From Myxococcus eversor (GTDB lineage: Bacteria > Myxococcota > Myxococcia > Myxococcales > Myxococcaceae), in contig NZ_JAAIXY010000028.1 of assembly GCF_010894455.1 (NCBI RefSeq), forward strand, positions 1-64,000: a stretch of DNA of 64,000 nucleotides, written 5' to 3'. This document shows, piece after piece, positions 26,968 through 36,043 of the stretch. A model generated the notes under the pieces. That model saw only the letters and a program-made list of their open reading frames with translations. It was not told the origin of the DNA and did no database searches. Both the position numbers and the translations under genes were made by a program. How positions within the stretch are numbered: position 1 is the stretch's first letter; each line of letters starts with the position of its first letter.

Positions 26968-27207
26968 CAGGGCCCCAGGAAACGAGGGAGGTGGCGCAGC
27001 GACGTGGACCTGCTCCGGATACTCATCCGGATTTCGGCCCCACTTTTCGCGGCGGCTCGCGGAAAGGGCGCGGCATGACACCCAGGGGAAGGAGATTGCG
27101 CAAACAGCGGGCGGGTGCTTGCGCCGTGAGAGGCATCTGGCGCCTCCAATGGGGGACCGGGGTTGTCCGAGCGCGGTTCGGATGTCTTTCTTTTCCGGGA
27201 GGTTCTC

Positions 27208-28794
27208 GTGCGGACAAGGCTCGTGTTGTGGGTTTCGGCGTCTGTCGGATGGCTGGTGGCGTGCCAGGGCGGCGGAGTGGATGCGGCGGCGGAGCTCGGA
27301 GGGGGCGAGCCGGGCGTCATCGCCTCCCAGCCGGAATCAGTCTCTGGCCCGCTGGTCCGTGCGGCGGACACGGTGTCGGTGAAGCGCACCACGCGCTTCT
27401 TCACGGCGGTGGGGAAGGGTGAGCAGGCCGAGGGGGGCTGGCCCGTCGACCCTCCCGTGCTCTTCATCCCCAGCGAGGACGGCTCCACCTTCACCCGGAA
27501 CCTCGGCTCGGCGCGGAGAGGCGAGTGGTTCTTCCAGGGTGTTCCCTCGCGGCCGTATTTCCTGCGCACGGGGACGACCTACATCCTCACGGGCGAGCGC
27601 GAGGTGGATATCGGTAACAACAGACTGGGGCGGATGTATGCCATCTACACGCCGGATGCCCCTTCCACGTACGCGGAGGTCCACGTGGAGAATCTGGCGC
27701 CGTGGCAGCCCCGCGTGAACAACCAGCATCCGGGCTCCAGCCTCCAGTTCGTCTCCAGGCAGGTGGACGTCTCCGGCCCGATAGATTTCTTCGAAGAGCC
27801 CTTCGCGGGGCAGACGTCCATCCACACCGACATGGCCTGGGCCTCCTCGTACTTCGGGGTGATGCCCATGTTCGAGGCGGCGGAGGGCGACAAGGTCTAC
27901 ATCAACCAACACAGCGAGCTCAGCGCGGGCACGCTGCCTGGCGGCACGTCCCTGGGCTACTCCGCGGTGGTCCGCTCCGTGGAGACGGAGGCGTTCAACG
28001 CCTACCCTGGGGGATACCTGCCGCTGACGGGCGTGCTGGAGCCGTTGCCGATGCGCGAGGTCTCGGTGGATTGGCGGCTGCCCGAGTACACCCGCCATGC
28101 GAACGAGGTGCACCCCGGGGCCCGGGGTGTCGTGCCCGTCCTCTCCATCTCACCCGCGGCGCACGGCCTCGCGAACGGGTGGGTGGGGTACTCCGGCGAG
28201 CTGCTCAACCTGTATCTGCCCCTCGGCTCGTCGTTCGACTTCTCGGCCCCCCTGCGGTTTGGCAATCCGTTCCCCTCGGACTGGGGTGTCGCCGCCGCCG
28301 TGACCTATCCCTTCCGCAGCCTGCGGCCAGTCCCAGATGATTCGGGGAATGCCGTGTACGTCCGGGGGGCCCTCACATCGTTCGTGTCTATCGAGGAACT
28401 CAGCGCGGGGCCGGTGGCGCCCCAGATGACGCCGCCGCTGTCGCTGACCCTCGACGGGATGCCCGCGTTCACGGTGCGCAAGGTGCTCTCCACCAACCCG
28501 GTCCTCGCGTGGAGTCCGCCGAGCGTGGGTGTTCCCTCGGCGTACCGCGTGTTCGTCTATGAGTACGAGCCGAGCCTGAACCAGCCGGTGTACCGCAGCT
28601 CCCTCTATGTCCCCGGCTCCGTCACCCAGGTGCGGCTGCCGCCCGACATGCTGGACCCTGCCTCCATCTACTATCTGCGCGTGAGCGCCATCGCCGCGCC
28701 GGGCTTCGACGTCGAGCGCTACCCGTTCAGCTCATGGAGTTACCTGCCCCAGCACAGCGCGGAGGTCGCCAGCACCCTGTTCCTCACTCCGTGA
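27208..28794 (+). CDS. Large secreted lipoprotein with fibronectin-III-like C-terminus
   Basis: 528 residues. GTG start at 27208, fixed by GGGAGG five bases upstream; signal peptide with lipobox GWLVAC. The body is beta-rich without recognisable catalytic motif. The last 100 residues (ILAWSPPSVGVPSAYRV-like opening, YYLRVSAIAAPG) fit a fibronectin type III domain. Surface exposed, function unknown. Divergent from the short lipoprotein at 26617-26967. Confidence 0.75.
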   Translation: MRTRLVLWVSASVGWLVACQGGGVDAAAELGGGEPGVIASQPESVSGPLVRAADTVSVKRTTRFFTAVGKGEQAEGGWPVDPPVLFIPSEDGSTFTRNLGSARRGEWFFQGVPSRPYFLRTGTTYILTGEREVDIGNNRLGRMYAIYTPDAPSTYAEVHVENLAPWQPRVNNQHPGSSLQFVSRQVDVSGPIDFFEEPFAGQTSIHTDMAWASSYFGVMPMFEAAEGDKVYINQHSELSAGTLPGGTSLGYSAVVRSVETEAFNAYPGGYLPLTGVLEPLPMREVSVDWRLPEYTRHANEVHPGARGVVPVLSISPAAHGLANGWVGYSGELLNLYLPLGSSFDFSAPLRFGNPFPSDWGVAAAVTYPFRSLRPVPDDSGNAVYVRGALTSFVSIEELSAGPVAPQMTPPLSLTLDGMPAFTVRKVLSTNPVLAWSPPSVGVPSAYRVFVYEYEPSLNQPVYRSSLYVPGSVTQVRLPPDMLDPASIYYLRVSAIAAPGFDVERYPFSSWSYLPQHSAEVASTLFLTP

Positions 28795-29000
28795 TTCGCG
28801 CGGGCCGGCCCGCTGCTTCCTCCGCGCGGCAGCGGGCCAGGTCCTCGACGTCGAGGACGGCGCACCGCGCCACCCGCACCGCGACGAGCACAACGCGGTG
28901 CGGCCACCCAGGCCCGCCCACGACGGAGCGGGCGTCTCATGCTTCGCGTCATCCAGTCCGTGCCTTGTTCGTTTTCCGAGAAATCAAATATTCTTGGGAA

Positions 29001-30050
29001 ATGACGGTCAGTGCCGTTGTTCAGGTGAAGCAAGACAGCACCGTTCCGCGCCAGTCAGCCCCTGGGCTGGCGCTGACGGGGACCCGGGACGAGCATCCTG
29101 GCGGCCTGCGCGATGCGACAATGTTGCATCTGTATCGGCTCATCGACTCCTTCGCCGCGAGCCCCCTGCCTGTCCTGGTGATGGGCGAGACAGGCGTGGG
29201 CAAGGAGGTCTACGCGCGGACGCTCCATGCCCGCTCCGCGCGAGCCGGCCAACCCTTTCTGCGCGCCCACTGCGCCGCATGCTCCGAAGCGCAGCAGGAG
29301 GGCGAGCTGTTCGGCGCGGAGCCCTCGCGAGCGGGACTGTTCGAGTCCGCGGACTCGGGCACGGTGCTGTTGGACGAGGTCGGCGAGCTGTCGCTGCCGC
29401 TCCAGGCGCGGCTGCTGCGGTTCCTGGAGAGCGGCGAGGTGGTCCGCGTGGGAGGCGTGACGCCCCGCCGCGTGGACGTGCGGCTCATCTGCGCCACCCA
29501 CCGGGATTTGGAGGCGGAGGTCGCCGCGGGCCGCTTCCGGGCGGACCTCTTCTTCCGGCTGGCGGGGCTCGGCTTGTACCTGCCGCCCTTGCGCCAGCGC
29601 CCCGACGATATCGAGGCTTTGGCCCGGTACTTCCTGGAGCGCTCCACCCGGCGACTCCAGGGCCATGAGGCGCGCCTGCTTCCCTCCGCGCTGCAAGCGC
29701 TGCGAGAGCACCCCTGGCCCGGCAACATCCGCCAGCTCCACCATGTCATGGAGCGCGCGGCCGTCTTCTGTGGGGGACTGCCGGTGGGCCCGGAGCACCT
29801 CGCGCTGAGCGTGCTCGCGCCGAGCGCCCCACGGCGAGCGGGCACCGTGGCCACGCCTCCCGGCGAGCCGCCCGGCCTGCGCGCCCACCTGGTGGCGGCG
29901 GAGCGCCAGCACATCCTGGAGGCGCTGGAGCAGTGTGCGGGCAACCAGACGCGCGCGGCCCGGCTGCTCCAGCTCTCGCGCCGGGGTCTGCTCAAGAAGC
30001 TGGACGCGCTGGGCCTGCCCCGGCCGCGCAAGAAGGGCCAGGAGGAGTGA
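29001..30050 (+). CDS. NtrC-type AAA+ regulator lacking the GAFTGA loop
   Basis: 349 residues with no receiver, GAF or FHA domain. AAA+ core: Walker A GETGVGKE (62-69), Walker B TVLLDEVGE (121-129), sensor/arginine-finger region RVDVRLICATHRD and LPPLRQRPDDI. A Fis-type helix-turn-helix closes the protein (QTRAARLLQLSRRGLLKKL). Where activators of sigma-54 have ELFGHxxGAFTGA, this one reads ELFGAEPSRAGLFESA: the loop that contacts sigma-54 is missing. It may therefore regulate sigma-70 type promoters, like TyrR-class proteins, or act as a decoy. Start at ATG 29001; the open frame upstream is low-complexity and non-coding in look. It converges with the lipoprotein gene at 30054, three bases apart. 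Confidence 0.88.
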   Translation: MTVSAVVQVKQDSTVPRQSAPGLALTGTRDEHPGGLRDATMLHLYRLIDSFAASPLPVLVMGETGVGKEVYARTLHARSARAGQPFLRAHCAACSEAQQEGELFGAEPSRAGLFESADSGTVLLDEVGELSLPLQARLLRFLESGEVVRVGGVTPRRVDVRLICATHRDLEAEVAAGRFRADLFFRLAGLGLYLPPLRQRPDDIEALARYFLERSTRRLQGHEARLLPSALQALREHPWPGNIRQLHHVMERAAVFCGGLPVGPEHLALSVLAPSAPRRAGTVATPPGEPPGLRAHLVAAERQHILEALEQCAGNQTRAARLLQLSRRGLLKKLDALGLPRPRKKGQEE

Positions 30051-30053
30051 GCC

Positions 30054-30983
30054 CTACTGCTCGCCGCTCTCCTCGGAGAGGACCTCGTCTCCGCTGTCCT
30101 GGTTGGCGAAGCGCGCCGGCTTCCTGACGGGGTAGTAGACGTTCTTTCCCGCCTCGCGCTCCTCGCACTTGAGGTCCACCACGTAGCCCATGTGGTGGGA
30201 GAAGTCCGCGTCCGGAGCGACGCGCGGCGTGAAGATGAAGCCCGTGGGACCGGAGGCGAAGATGATGCCCACGTCGATGCCCCCCGTGAGGGGCTGGTCG
30301 GTGTGCTTGGCCGCGTACCCGACGCCGAGCAGGATGGACGAGCCATACGGGTTGTTGTTCGTCGACAGGGGCATGAACTGGGTGTGGGGCCAGATCTCCA
30401 GCGAGGCCGCGCCCTTGGACGTGCAGAACTTCCGGTGGCCGGGAGCCGCCCGGTTGTTGACGAAGACGCACGAGGCCTCGCCCAGGAAGTTCCAGTAGTG
30501 CCGCGTGTCTCCTCCCGCGACGTTGTTGAACCCGCGCAGGCTCTGCGTCACCCGCTCCGCGTTCGCCAGACACGCCGGCACCTGGATTTCCTCCAGGCCG
30601 TTCTCCGTCACCACCGGCATCGTCTTGCCCGGCTCGTAGTTGGGGTTGGGGACACACCAGGCATTCCACTTGAACCACACCTTGGTGCCGTGCAGTTGCT
30701 TGTCCGCGCACGCGCTGTTGGGGCAGGGGAGGATGGTGCCGTCCATGTGCTCGTTGTGGCGCACGTGGTGCTCGTCGGAGAGCACGGCGATGCCCGTGGC
30801 CAGGGGCATCTTGTCGCTTACGCACTTGGGGGGCGCGGCCTGGGGCGCGCACATGGCTGCGGGCTGCCTTCCCGGTGCCGGCGCGGAGCGGAGCGCGGTG
30901 GGTTCGGCGTCCAGCGCGTCGCCGGGTCCGCAGGAGGTTAGCGCGACACACGCGGCCGCGCACAGCAATCGCACGATTCGCAT
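30054..30983 (-). CDS. Secreted lipoprotein, second gene of a two-gene unit
   Basis: 309 residues. Start at 30983 with GAGGAGAGG upstream; lipobox ALTSC. The mature part has about eight Cys and reads as a single globular domain ([41 protein letters not shown]). The last residues are Glu-rich. Its start lies 14 bases after the stop of the Gly/Asp-rich lipoprotein gene, so both should be cotranscribed and work at the cell surface. Family not recognised. Confidence 0.75.
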   Translation of the reverse strand: MRIVRLLCAAACVALTSCGPGDALDAEPTALRSAPAPGRQPAAMCAPQAAPPKCVSDKMPLATGIAVLSDEHHVRHNEHMDGTILPCPNSACADKQLHGTKVWFKWNAWCVPNPNYEPGKTMPVVTENGLEEIQVPACLANAERVTQSLRGFNNVAGGDTRHYWNFLGEASCVFVNNRAAPGHRKFCTSKGAASLEIWPHTQFMPLSTNNNPYGSSILLGVGYAAKHTDQPLTGGIDVGIIFASGPTGFIFTPRVAPDADFSHHMGYVVDLKCEEREAGKNVYYPVRKPARFANQDSGDEVLSEESGEQ

Positions 30984-30997
30984 CGAGCCTCTCCTCG

Positions 30998-31897
30998 TCA
31001 GTTGCACGTGGTGCCGTTGGGCGTCGTATGGATGCAGCCCAGGGCGGGGTCGCATTCGTCCAGGGTGCATGCCTTGCCGTCCTCGCAAAAGACGCCGCTC
31101 TGCCCCACGCACTGTCCATTCCAGCAGACGTCCGACTGGGTGCAGGCGTTGCGGTCATTGCAGGCCGCGCCGTTGCTCACCGCCACGTGCTTGCACCCCG
31201 ACTCGCAGGTGAACGAGTCGACGGTGCAGGGGTTGTTGTCATCGCAATGCTGGACGGTGCAGGGACACGGTCCCGTCGGAGGCACGCAGCCGCCCGGCGG
31301 GCATCCGCCATCGGGTCCGCCGCCGGGTGGGCCGCCGTCCCCCGAGCCGCCGTCTCCACCGCCACCGTCGCGCGTCCCACCGTCGCCGGAGCCGCCATCG
31401 GAGCCGCCGTCGCCCTTCGAGCCGCCGTCTCCACTGCCTCCGTCCCCGGCGCCACCATCGCCACCGCCACCGTCCCCGGCGCCGCCGTCCCCCGCACCGC
31501 CGTCTCCCGCACCGCCGTCTCCACTGCCACCGTCTCCACCGCCACCGTCACCGGGGCCGCCGTCGGAGCCACCATCACCGGAGCCGCCGTCCCTGGGCCC
31601 TCCATCCGCGCCGCCGTCCGCGCCTCCATCCCCTGGGCCTCCGTCGCGACCGGCGTCCGGGATGCCGCCATCCCCACAGCCGCCATCGCGCCCCCCGTCG
31701 GAGCTACAGCCCGCGTCGCGGCCCGCGTCCCCGGCATCCGTGCCGACGACTCCCCCGTCCGCCGCCGCCAGCGCCTCGCCGTCTTCCCATGTCGTTTGTT
31801 CATCCCGAGACGCGGGAACGTCGCCACAGGCGAGCAGCGCCGCCAGGGGCAGCGCGAAGCCGAGTAGCAGGTGCGACAAAGAGCCCCGACTGCTCAT
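30998..31897 (-). CDS. Lipoprotein with Gly-Asp-rich stalk and Cys-rich C-terminus
   Basis: 299 residues. Start at 31897 (GAGGAGG five bases upstream), lipobox ALLAC. Residues ~50-200 are a low-complexity stalk of [12 protein letters not shown] units. The C-terminal ~90 residues are Cys-rich modules of the kind [19 protein letters not shown] and [17 protein letters not shown], common in myxobacterial surface proteins. Closely parallels the N-terminal half of the larger protein at 33198-35261, and the two leaders share a conserved element. First gene of the unit with 30054-30983. Confidence 0.8.
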   Translation of the reverse strand: MSSRGSLSHLLLGFALPLAALLACGDVPASRDEQTTWEDGEALAAADGGVVGTDAGDAGRDAGCSSDGGRDGGCGDGGIPDAGRDGGPGDGGADGGADGGPRDGGSGDGGSDGGPGDGGGGDGGSGDGGAGDGGAGDGGAGDGGGGDGGAGDGGSGDGGSKGDGGSDGGSGDGGTRDGGGGDGGSGDGGPPGGGPDGGCPPGGCVPPTGPCPCTVQHCDDNNPCTVDSFTCESGCKHVAVSNGAACNDRNACTQSDVCWNGQCVGQSGVFCEDGKACTLDECDPALGCIHTTPNGTTCN

Positions 31898-32028
31898 GGC
31901 AACCTCCTCGGTCGCGCAATGACTTGCATTGAGTCGTGAAGAGACGGGTAGCAGATTCATCACCCCGGGTCCAGGCCCGCTCTCGTGCGAATCCACCCCA
32001 GGCATGGCTGTCTTTGCGCGCATCCAGG

Positions 32029-32094
32029 CTCGAAATGAGCATTCTCGCGCGCCGATGGCCCTCCGGGTGCGCCAACTGTGCACGCCGGTGCACC
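32029..32094 (-). promoter_or_regulatory. Leader element shared with 35381-35446
   Basis: On the + strand, GCTCGAAA (32029-32036), 32 bases, then TGCGCCAACTGTGCAC with a terminal GTGCAC (32069-32094). The same pieces with the same spacing occur upstream of the gene at 33198-35261. The element lies about 130-200 bases before the start at 31897. It is probably promoter or operator DNA, since it lies outside any gene. Confidence 0.5.
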
Positions 32095-32180
32095 GCGTCC
32101 GTGGACCTCCTCGCTTCATATCCTCGTGCCGCTGGCGCCCGGGCCCCCTAGAGTCCGTTCCGCGCGAGCCGGGAGGAGCC

Positions 32181-33173
32181 GTGAAGGGGATTTTCACACA
32201 AGGGGCCTGCATCCTGATGGACCGGCGGGTGGGGCTCGACGAGGCCCTCGCCGTCCTGGGGCCATTCGCTCCCGGCCACCGGCCCGCGACGGGCACGCCC
32301 TGGCTGTTCGAGTCCGGCGCGCTGGCCATTCCCCTCCCGGAAGACTCGGGCGGAGCCATCCTCGTCGACACCATCCCGAGCCCGTTTCCGGACGGCATGG
32401 GGGACACGGAGGACGCGCCGCTGTTCTCCGCGTGGGCCCTGGGCGCCTTCGGCCCCTTCGCCTGGCCCGGCGCCCTGGAGCGCGCGCTTCAACACGGCCC
32501 CGACAAGGCGCTCGTGAAGGCCACGCGGCGGCATCAAGGCTTCGTGCGCGTGCTCACCTCGTACAGCCAGGGCCATGAGCACAGCCCCTTGCTTCCCGAG
32601 CGCTATGACGCCCTGCTGGAGCTGCGCTGCCTCACCGACGTCGTCACGGCGCTGCTCGCGCTGCCCGGAGCGCTCGCGGTGTTCTTTCCCGGGGGAGAGA
32701 GCCTGCGCTCACCGCGAGAGGCGCGCCAGGCCGTGGAGGCCTTTCGCCAGGGCGGGCCGCTCCCGCTGCCCCTGTGGTGCAACACGCGCCGCGCCACGCT
32801 CGCGCCCACGCCGGACTGGGCCCTGGTGGACACCGTCGGCATGGAGCAGTTGGACCTGCCGGACTTCGAGGCCTGCATCCCCCGCGCGGGCCGCCCGCTG
32901 GGCGACGTGGAGGGCCTGCTGCTGGACATGGCGCTCTATTCGCTCCGGGAGCGGCGCTTCTTCGATACGGGCCACACGCTGACCGACCCCGGGGGACGCC
33001 GCTGGCGCGTGCGTGTGCTCGCCCAGGGCTTGCGCGCTCCGCCCCGGCCCGTGTTCCGCTGGTTCCTCGACGACGTGGCCGTCCCGAGCGTGCTCGAGGC
33101 CGCGCCCCCCATGCCCGCGCCCGACGAGGAGTTGGAGCCGCACTACGCGCTGTGGCTGAAGCGCCAGGAGTGA
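32181..33173 (+). CDS. DUF4261-like protein
   Basis: 330 residues, cytoplasmic. GTG start at 32181 follows GGGAGGAG; the open frame further upstream overlaps the shared leader element and is not used. The layout (KGIFTQGACILMDRR opening; central VTALLALPGALAVFFPGGESLRS; VDTVGMEQLDLPDFEA; C-terminal WRVRVLAQGLRAPPRPVFRW) resembles the DUF4261 family, whose function is unknown and which often sits near secretion effectors. Assignment is by overall pattern, not a diagnostic motif. It converges with the Cys-rich nuclease-like lipoprotein gene, 24 bases apart. Confidence 0.65.
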   Translation: MKGIFTQGACILMDRRVGLDEALAVLGPFAPGHRPATGTPWLFESGALAIPLPEDSGGAILVDTIPSPFPDGMGDTEDAPLFSAWALGAFGPFAWPGALERALQHGPDKALVKATRRHQGFVRVLTSYSQGHEHSPLLPERYDALLELRCLTDVVTALLALPGALAVFFPGGESLRSPREARQAVEAFRQGGPLPLPLWCNTRRATLAPTPDWALVDTVGMEQLDLPDFEACIPRAGRPLGDVEGLLLDMALYSLRERRFFDTGHTLTDPGGRRWRVRVLAQGLRAPPRPVFRWFLDDVAVPSVLEAAPPMPAPDEELEPHYALWLKRQE

Positions 33174-33197
33174 GGCCCCCCTCCTGGCGCTCCGGGG

Positions 33198-35261
33198 TCA
33201 ATCTCGTGGGTGTCCTCCCACGGGGTTGGCGGGCAGATTGGGCACGTAGTTCTGGTTCAGGTTGACCTGGATGGCCGGGTTGAGCTGGCCGCCATTCACC
33301 CAGATGGGGACGGGCTGTCCGTCGGGCCCCTTGGGCCGCAATTCCGGGTGGTACTCGAGGATGGTCTCCACGGCCCGGTGGCGGACCTGGGTCACCATCG
33401 GCTCCGCCTGCTGCGAGAAGCCATTCATGCGGCGGATGGAGGTCTCCAGTTGCGTGAGGTACTCGCCGTGCGTCGGCCTATGGCCCTGCGGATAGACGCC
33501 ATTGGTGTCGGTGCCCAACCGCTTGCCTTGCACCACCCGGCCCATGTCCTGGGTCAGCACGGGGCTGCCTCCGCTGCGGCGGCCCATTGCCCGGTACTCC
33601 CAGAAGCCCACGCAGACGTCGTTGCCGTTGACGCGGAAGCCCTTCTCGAAGGTGCGGTGCTTGAGGAAGTGCGCGGAGACGTTGGAGCCGGGGTCCGTGG
33701 CGCTGTGGCCGGGATAGGCCGGGTCCACCAGGTTCTGCGAGGCCCGCCCGTACACGGGAAGGCACGGCGAATCCCCCCGGGGAATCCGTCCGCCGTGGTC
33801 CTTGCCGTACACGGCATCCTGGAGGAGGTGCTCGGACTGGAAGCCCGAACCCTTGAGCGACTTTATCTGTTGGGTGTACGGCTCCAGTTTGAAGCCATAG
33901 CCCTCCCGCAGCCGCAGCAGGCGGCCGTTGGGCATCTCCGTCGCGGAGGCCACGGGCTTGGGCGCGGAGATGGCCGCCGGCCGCTGGCGCGTCGTGGCGG
34001 GCTTGGGCGCGGCTGGACGGACGGGTCCATCCGCCATGGCCAGCATCACCGTGCCGCCCGTGTCCGGGTAGCCCCGGCCGCTGTTCTGGACGTAGCCGGC
34101 CGAGATGACGAGGCCGGACTCGCAGCCCTGCGTGGGCCTCAGCGTGGTGGCGGGCTCGCCGCTCTCGTTCTCGCCATCCCAGAAGTCGCCGCTCTGGGTC
34201 GAGACGATGCGGCCCGTCTGATACCACTCGCCGGAGCGGATGATGCCGTCGCCGCCGAGCCACTGGTTGTAGACCTCGCACGCCAGTTGCTCGCAGGCGG
34301 AGCCCGTCGCGCCCGCGCACCCGCCCTGGATGCAGACGTCCCCACCGGTGCAGGAGTTGCCGTCGTCGCACGCCGTCCCGTCCGGCAGGGGCTGGTAATC
34401 ACAGCCAGACTCCGTGCACGCCCCACCGGTGTAGCAGGGGCCCGGAGGCTGGCAGGCGCCTTCCTCCGCGGGCTCGTGCGAGCAGGCCCCGGTGGAGGGA
34501 TTGCACGAATCGGAGGTGCACGCGTTCTGGTCATCGCAAGGGATGGCCGCGCTGGTGCATCCGTTCTTCGGATTGCAGTAGTCCGTGGTGCAGGCGTTGC
34601 CGTCGTCGCAGGCCGAGGGCGGCAGCGGATCGTGCTGACAGCCCTTGCCGTAGTCGCACCAGTCCTTGGTGCACGCGTTGTCGTCGCTGCAATTGGTGGC
34701 GCCATTGCACGGCTGGCCGCCATCCGTGCCTGGACCGGTGCCGCCGTCGCTCCCAGGCCCGGTGCCACCGCCGTCGCCGGGATGGGTGCCTCCGTCGCCA
34801 CCGGGCCCCGTACCGCCACCGTCCGAGCCCGGTCCGCCACCACCATCCGAGCCCGCGCCGCCGCCATCGCTCCCCGCGCCGCCGTCACCGCCCGCGCCGC
34901 CGTCACCGCCCGCGCCACCGTCGCCACCCGCGCCGCCATCCCGAGGGCCACCATCCGCGCCCGGGCCCCCGCCGTCCTGGGCGGGGCCACCATCGAGGCT
35001 CCCACATCCGCCGTCGCGTCCACCGTCGCCGGCACAGCCCGCGTCTGGCGCTCCCGCGTCGCGACCCGCGTCCAACGCCGGGCCGCCATCGCTCGCTGTC
35101 ACCGCGGCCCAGGAGTCGCTGCCCTCCAACAGCTCGCGCTCTTCCTCCAGGGTGACGCCGCAGCCGCCGCTCGCGAGCGCGGCCACCCACAACCCCAGCA
35201 GGAGCCGCCACGAGGCCCCTCCCGTCAGGAGCCTCCGGGCCTCACGAGACCTTCGCACCAT
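33198..35261 (-). CDS. Cys-rich lipoprotein with possible HNH-like C-terminal domain
   Basis: 687 residues. Signal peptide with lipobox ALASGGC; a Gly-Asp-Gly-Gly stalk to about residue 190; then four or five Cys-rich modules (SDDNACTKDWCDYGKGCQHD, DDGNACTTDYCNPKNGC, DDQNACTSDSCNPSTGAC). The C-terminal 215 residues form another domain with FQSEHLLQDAVYG (about 474-486), SPCLPVYG (about 498-505), YPGHS and SAHFLKHRTF. These match in order and spacing the SHHLVQNAHF, GPCIPLG and TEHG of the T6SS effector at 52064-53053, suggesting a related nuclease-like fold carried on a secreted surface protein. Confidence 0.75.
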   Translation of the reverse strand: MVRRSREARRLLTGGASWRLLLGLWVAALASGGCGVTLEEERELLEGSDSWAAVTASDGGPALDAGRDAGAPDAGCAGDGGRDGGCGSLDGGPAQDGGGPGADGGPRDGGAGGDGGAGGDGGAGGDGGAGSDGGGAGSDGGGGPGSDGGGTGPGGDGGTHPGDGGGTGPGSDGGTGPGTDGGQPCNGATNCSDDNACTKDWCDYGKGCQHDPLPPSACDDGNACTTDYCNPKNGCTSAAIPCDDQNACTSDSCNPSTGACSHEPAEEGACQPPGPCYTGGACTESGCDYQPLPDGTACDDGNSCTGGDVCIQGGCAGATGSACEQLACEVYNQWLGGDGIIRSGEWYQTGRIVSTQSGDFWDGENESGEPATTLRPTQGCESGLVISAGYVQNSGRGYPDTGGTVMLAMADGPVRPAAPKPATTRQRPAAISAPKPVASATEMPNGRLLRLREGYGFKLEPYTQQIKSLKGSGFQSEHLLQDAVYGKDHGGRIPRGDSPCLPVYGRASQNLVDPAYPGHSATDPGSNVSAHFLKHRTFEKGFRVNGNDVCVGFWEYRAMGRRSGGSPVLTQDMGRVVQGKRLGTDTNGVYPQGHRPTHGEYLTQLETSIRRMNGFSQQAEPMVTQVRHRAVETILEYHPELRPKGPDGQPVPIWVNGGQLNPAIQVNLNQNYVPNLPANPVGGHPRD

Positions 35262-35380
35262 GGACAGCTCCTCGCTCGCAATGGATTGCAGCAGCGCAGC
35301 GACGCTGGAGCTATCAAATCCTCACTCGTGATTCCAGGCGCGCTGTCCCATGTCTCGGCGTGAGTCATGTGTCGAATCAC

Positions 35381-35446
35381 GCTCGAATCGAGAAGGAATG
35401 GGCGGGGGCCGGGCCCGTCGTGCGCCAATTGCGCACCGGCGTGCAC
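35381..35446 (-). promoter_or_regulatory. Leader element shared with 32029-32094
   Basis: GCTCGAAT (35381-35388), 32 bases, then TGCGCCAATTGCGCAC with a terminal GTGCAC (35421-35446). Twenty of the 26 bases of the second block match the copy at 32069-32094, and spacing between blocks is the same. It lies about 120-185 bases before the ATG at 35261. Confidence 0.5.
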
Positions 35447-35473
35447 AACCGCGAGACAGGTGCCGGCGGACGC

Positions 35474-36043
35474 TCACTTGCAGTCGCAGATGTAGGTGCC
35501 TGGTGAGCTCTCGGGGGAGGGGTTGGGGCGGATGGTGCAGGGCTCCTCACACACCTGCACGAGGCTGTACCTCAACAGAAGCGAAGCCTCGCAGTCGCTG
35601 TCAGGCAGTCCCTCGAACCGGCTCTCTGAAGTGAGCCCGCAGCTCGCCATGTCCGAATAGCGTGTCTTGTAGCGGACCTCGACGGGACCCACGTCACTCA
35701 ACAGCTCCAGGGACATCCATCGCCGCAGCTCCGGACAGTCGTGGATGCCCACGGACTCCTTTTCGAAAGGGCGGTCCTTCGGAACCCTCTCGATGAAGAA
35801 GCCAATCGGCACTTCTCCTTCGCCTACCAGGGGATAGAAGAGGGTGTACTGGTCGGGCTCGTGCGTGAGCGGCACCTGCCCGAAATCGCCCGTGCTCCGC
35901 TTGGGCGTGCAGGTGTCGGACTCCCTCACCAGCTCGAGCTGATAGATGCCGTCCTTGCTCCCTTCGTTCTCGTCTTCACCGCCTCCGCATGCCGTGAGGG
36001 CCAGGGCCGCGAACATCACCAGGACAGTCGTGCGACAGTTCAT
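35474..36043 (-). CDS. Lipoprotein, intact paralogue of 26617-26967
   Basis: 189 residues. Lipobox ALTAC, then DGIYQLELVRESDTCTPK, which matches the protein at 26617-26967 almost residue for residue. Unlike it, this copy continues into a full domain with six more Cys (GIHDCPEL, SCGLTSE, SDCEAS, VCEEPC, YICDCK). The 75 bases before the ATG are also conserved. That stretch keeps an open frame in both copies, with about half of its differences at third positions, so it may be translated (as a longer N-terminus or leader). Function unknown. Confidence 0.78.
   Translation of the reverse strand: MNCRTTVLVMFAALALTACGGGEDENEGSKDGIYQLELVRESDTCTPKRSTGDFGQVPLTHEPDQYTLFYPLVGEGEVPIGFFIERVPKDRPFEKESVGIHDCPELRRWMSLELLSDVGPVEVRYKTRYSDMASCGLTSESRFEGLPDSDCEASLLLRYSLVQVCEEPCTIRPNPSPESSPGTYICDCK

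Noticed and set aside
31320-31720. Short-period tandem repeats considered as a CRISPR array or structural repeat
   Set aside because: They are irregular GDGG codon repeats inside the lipoprotein gene; no repeat-spacer pattern and no cas genes.
33210-35363. 717-codon open frame on the + strand
   Set aside because: Antisense of the Cys-rich lipoprotein; composition (Ala/Arg/Gly) is that of a shadow frame.
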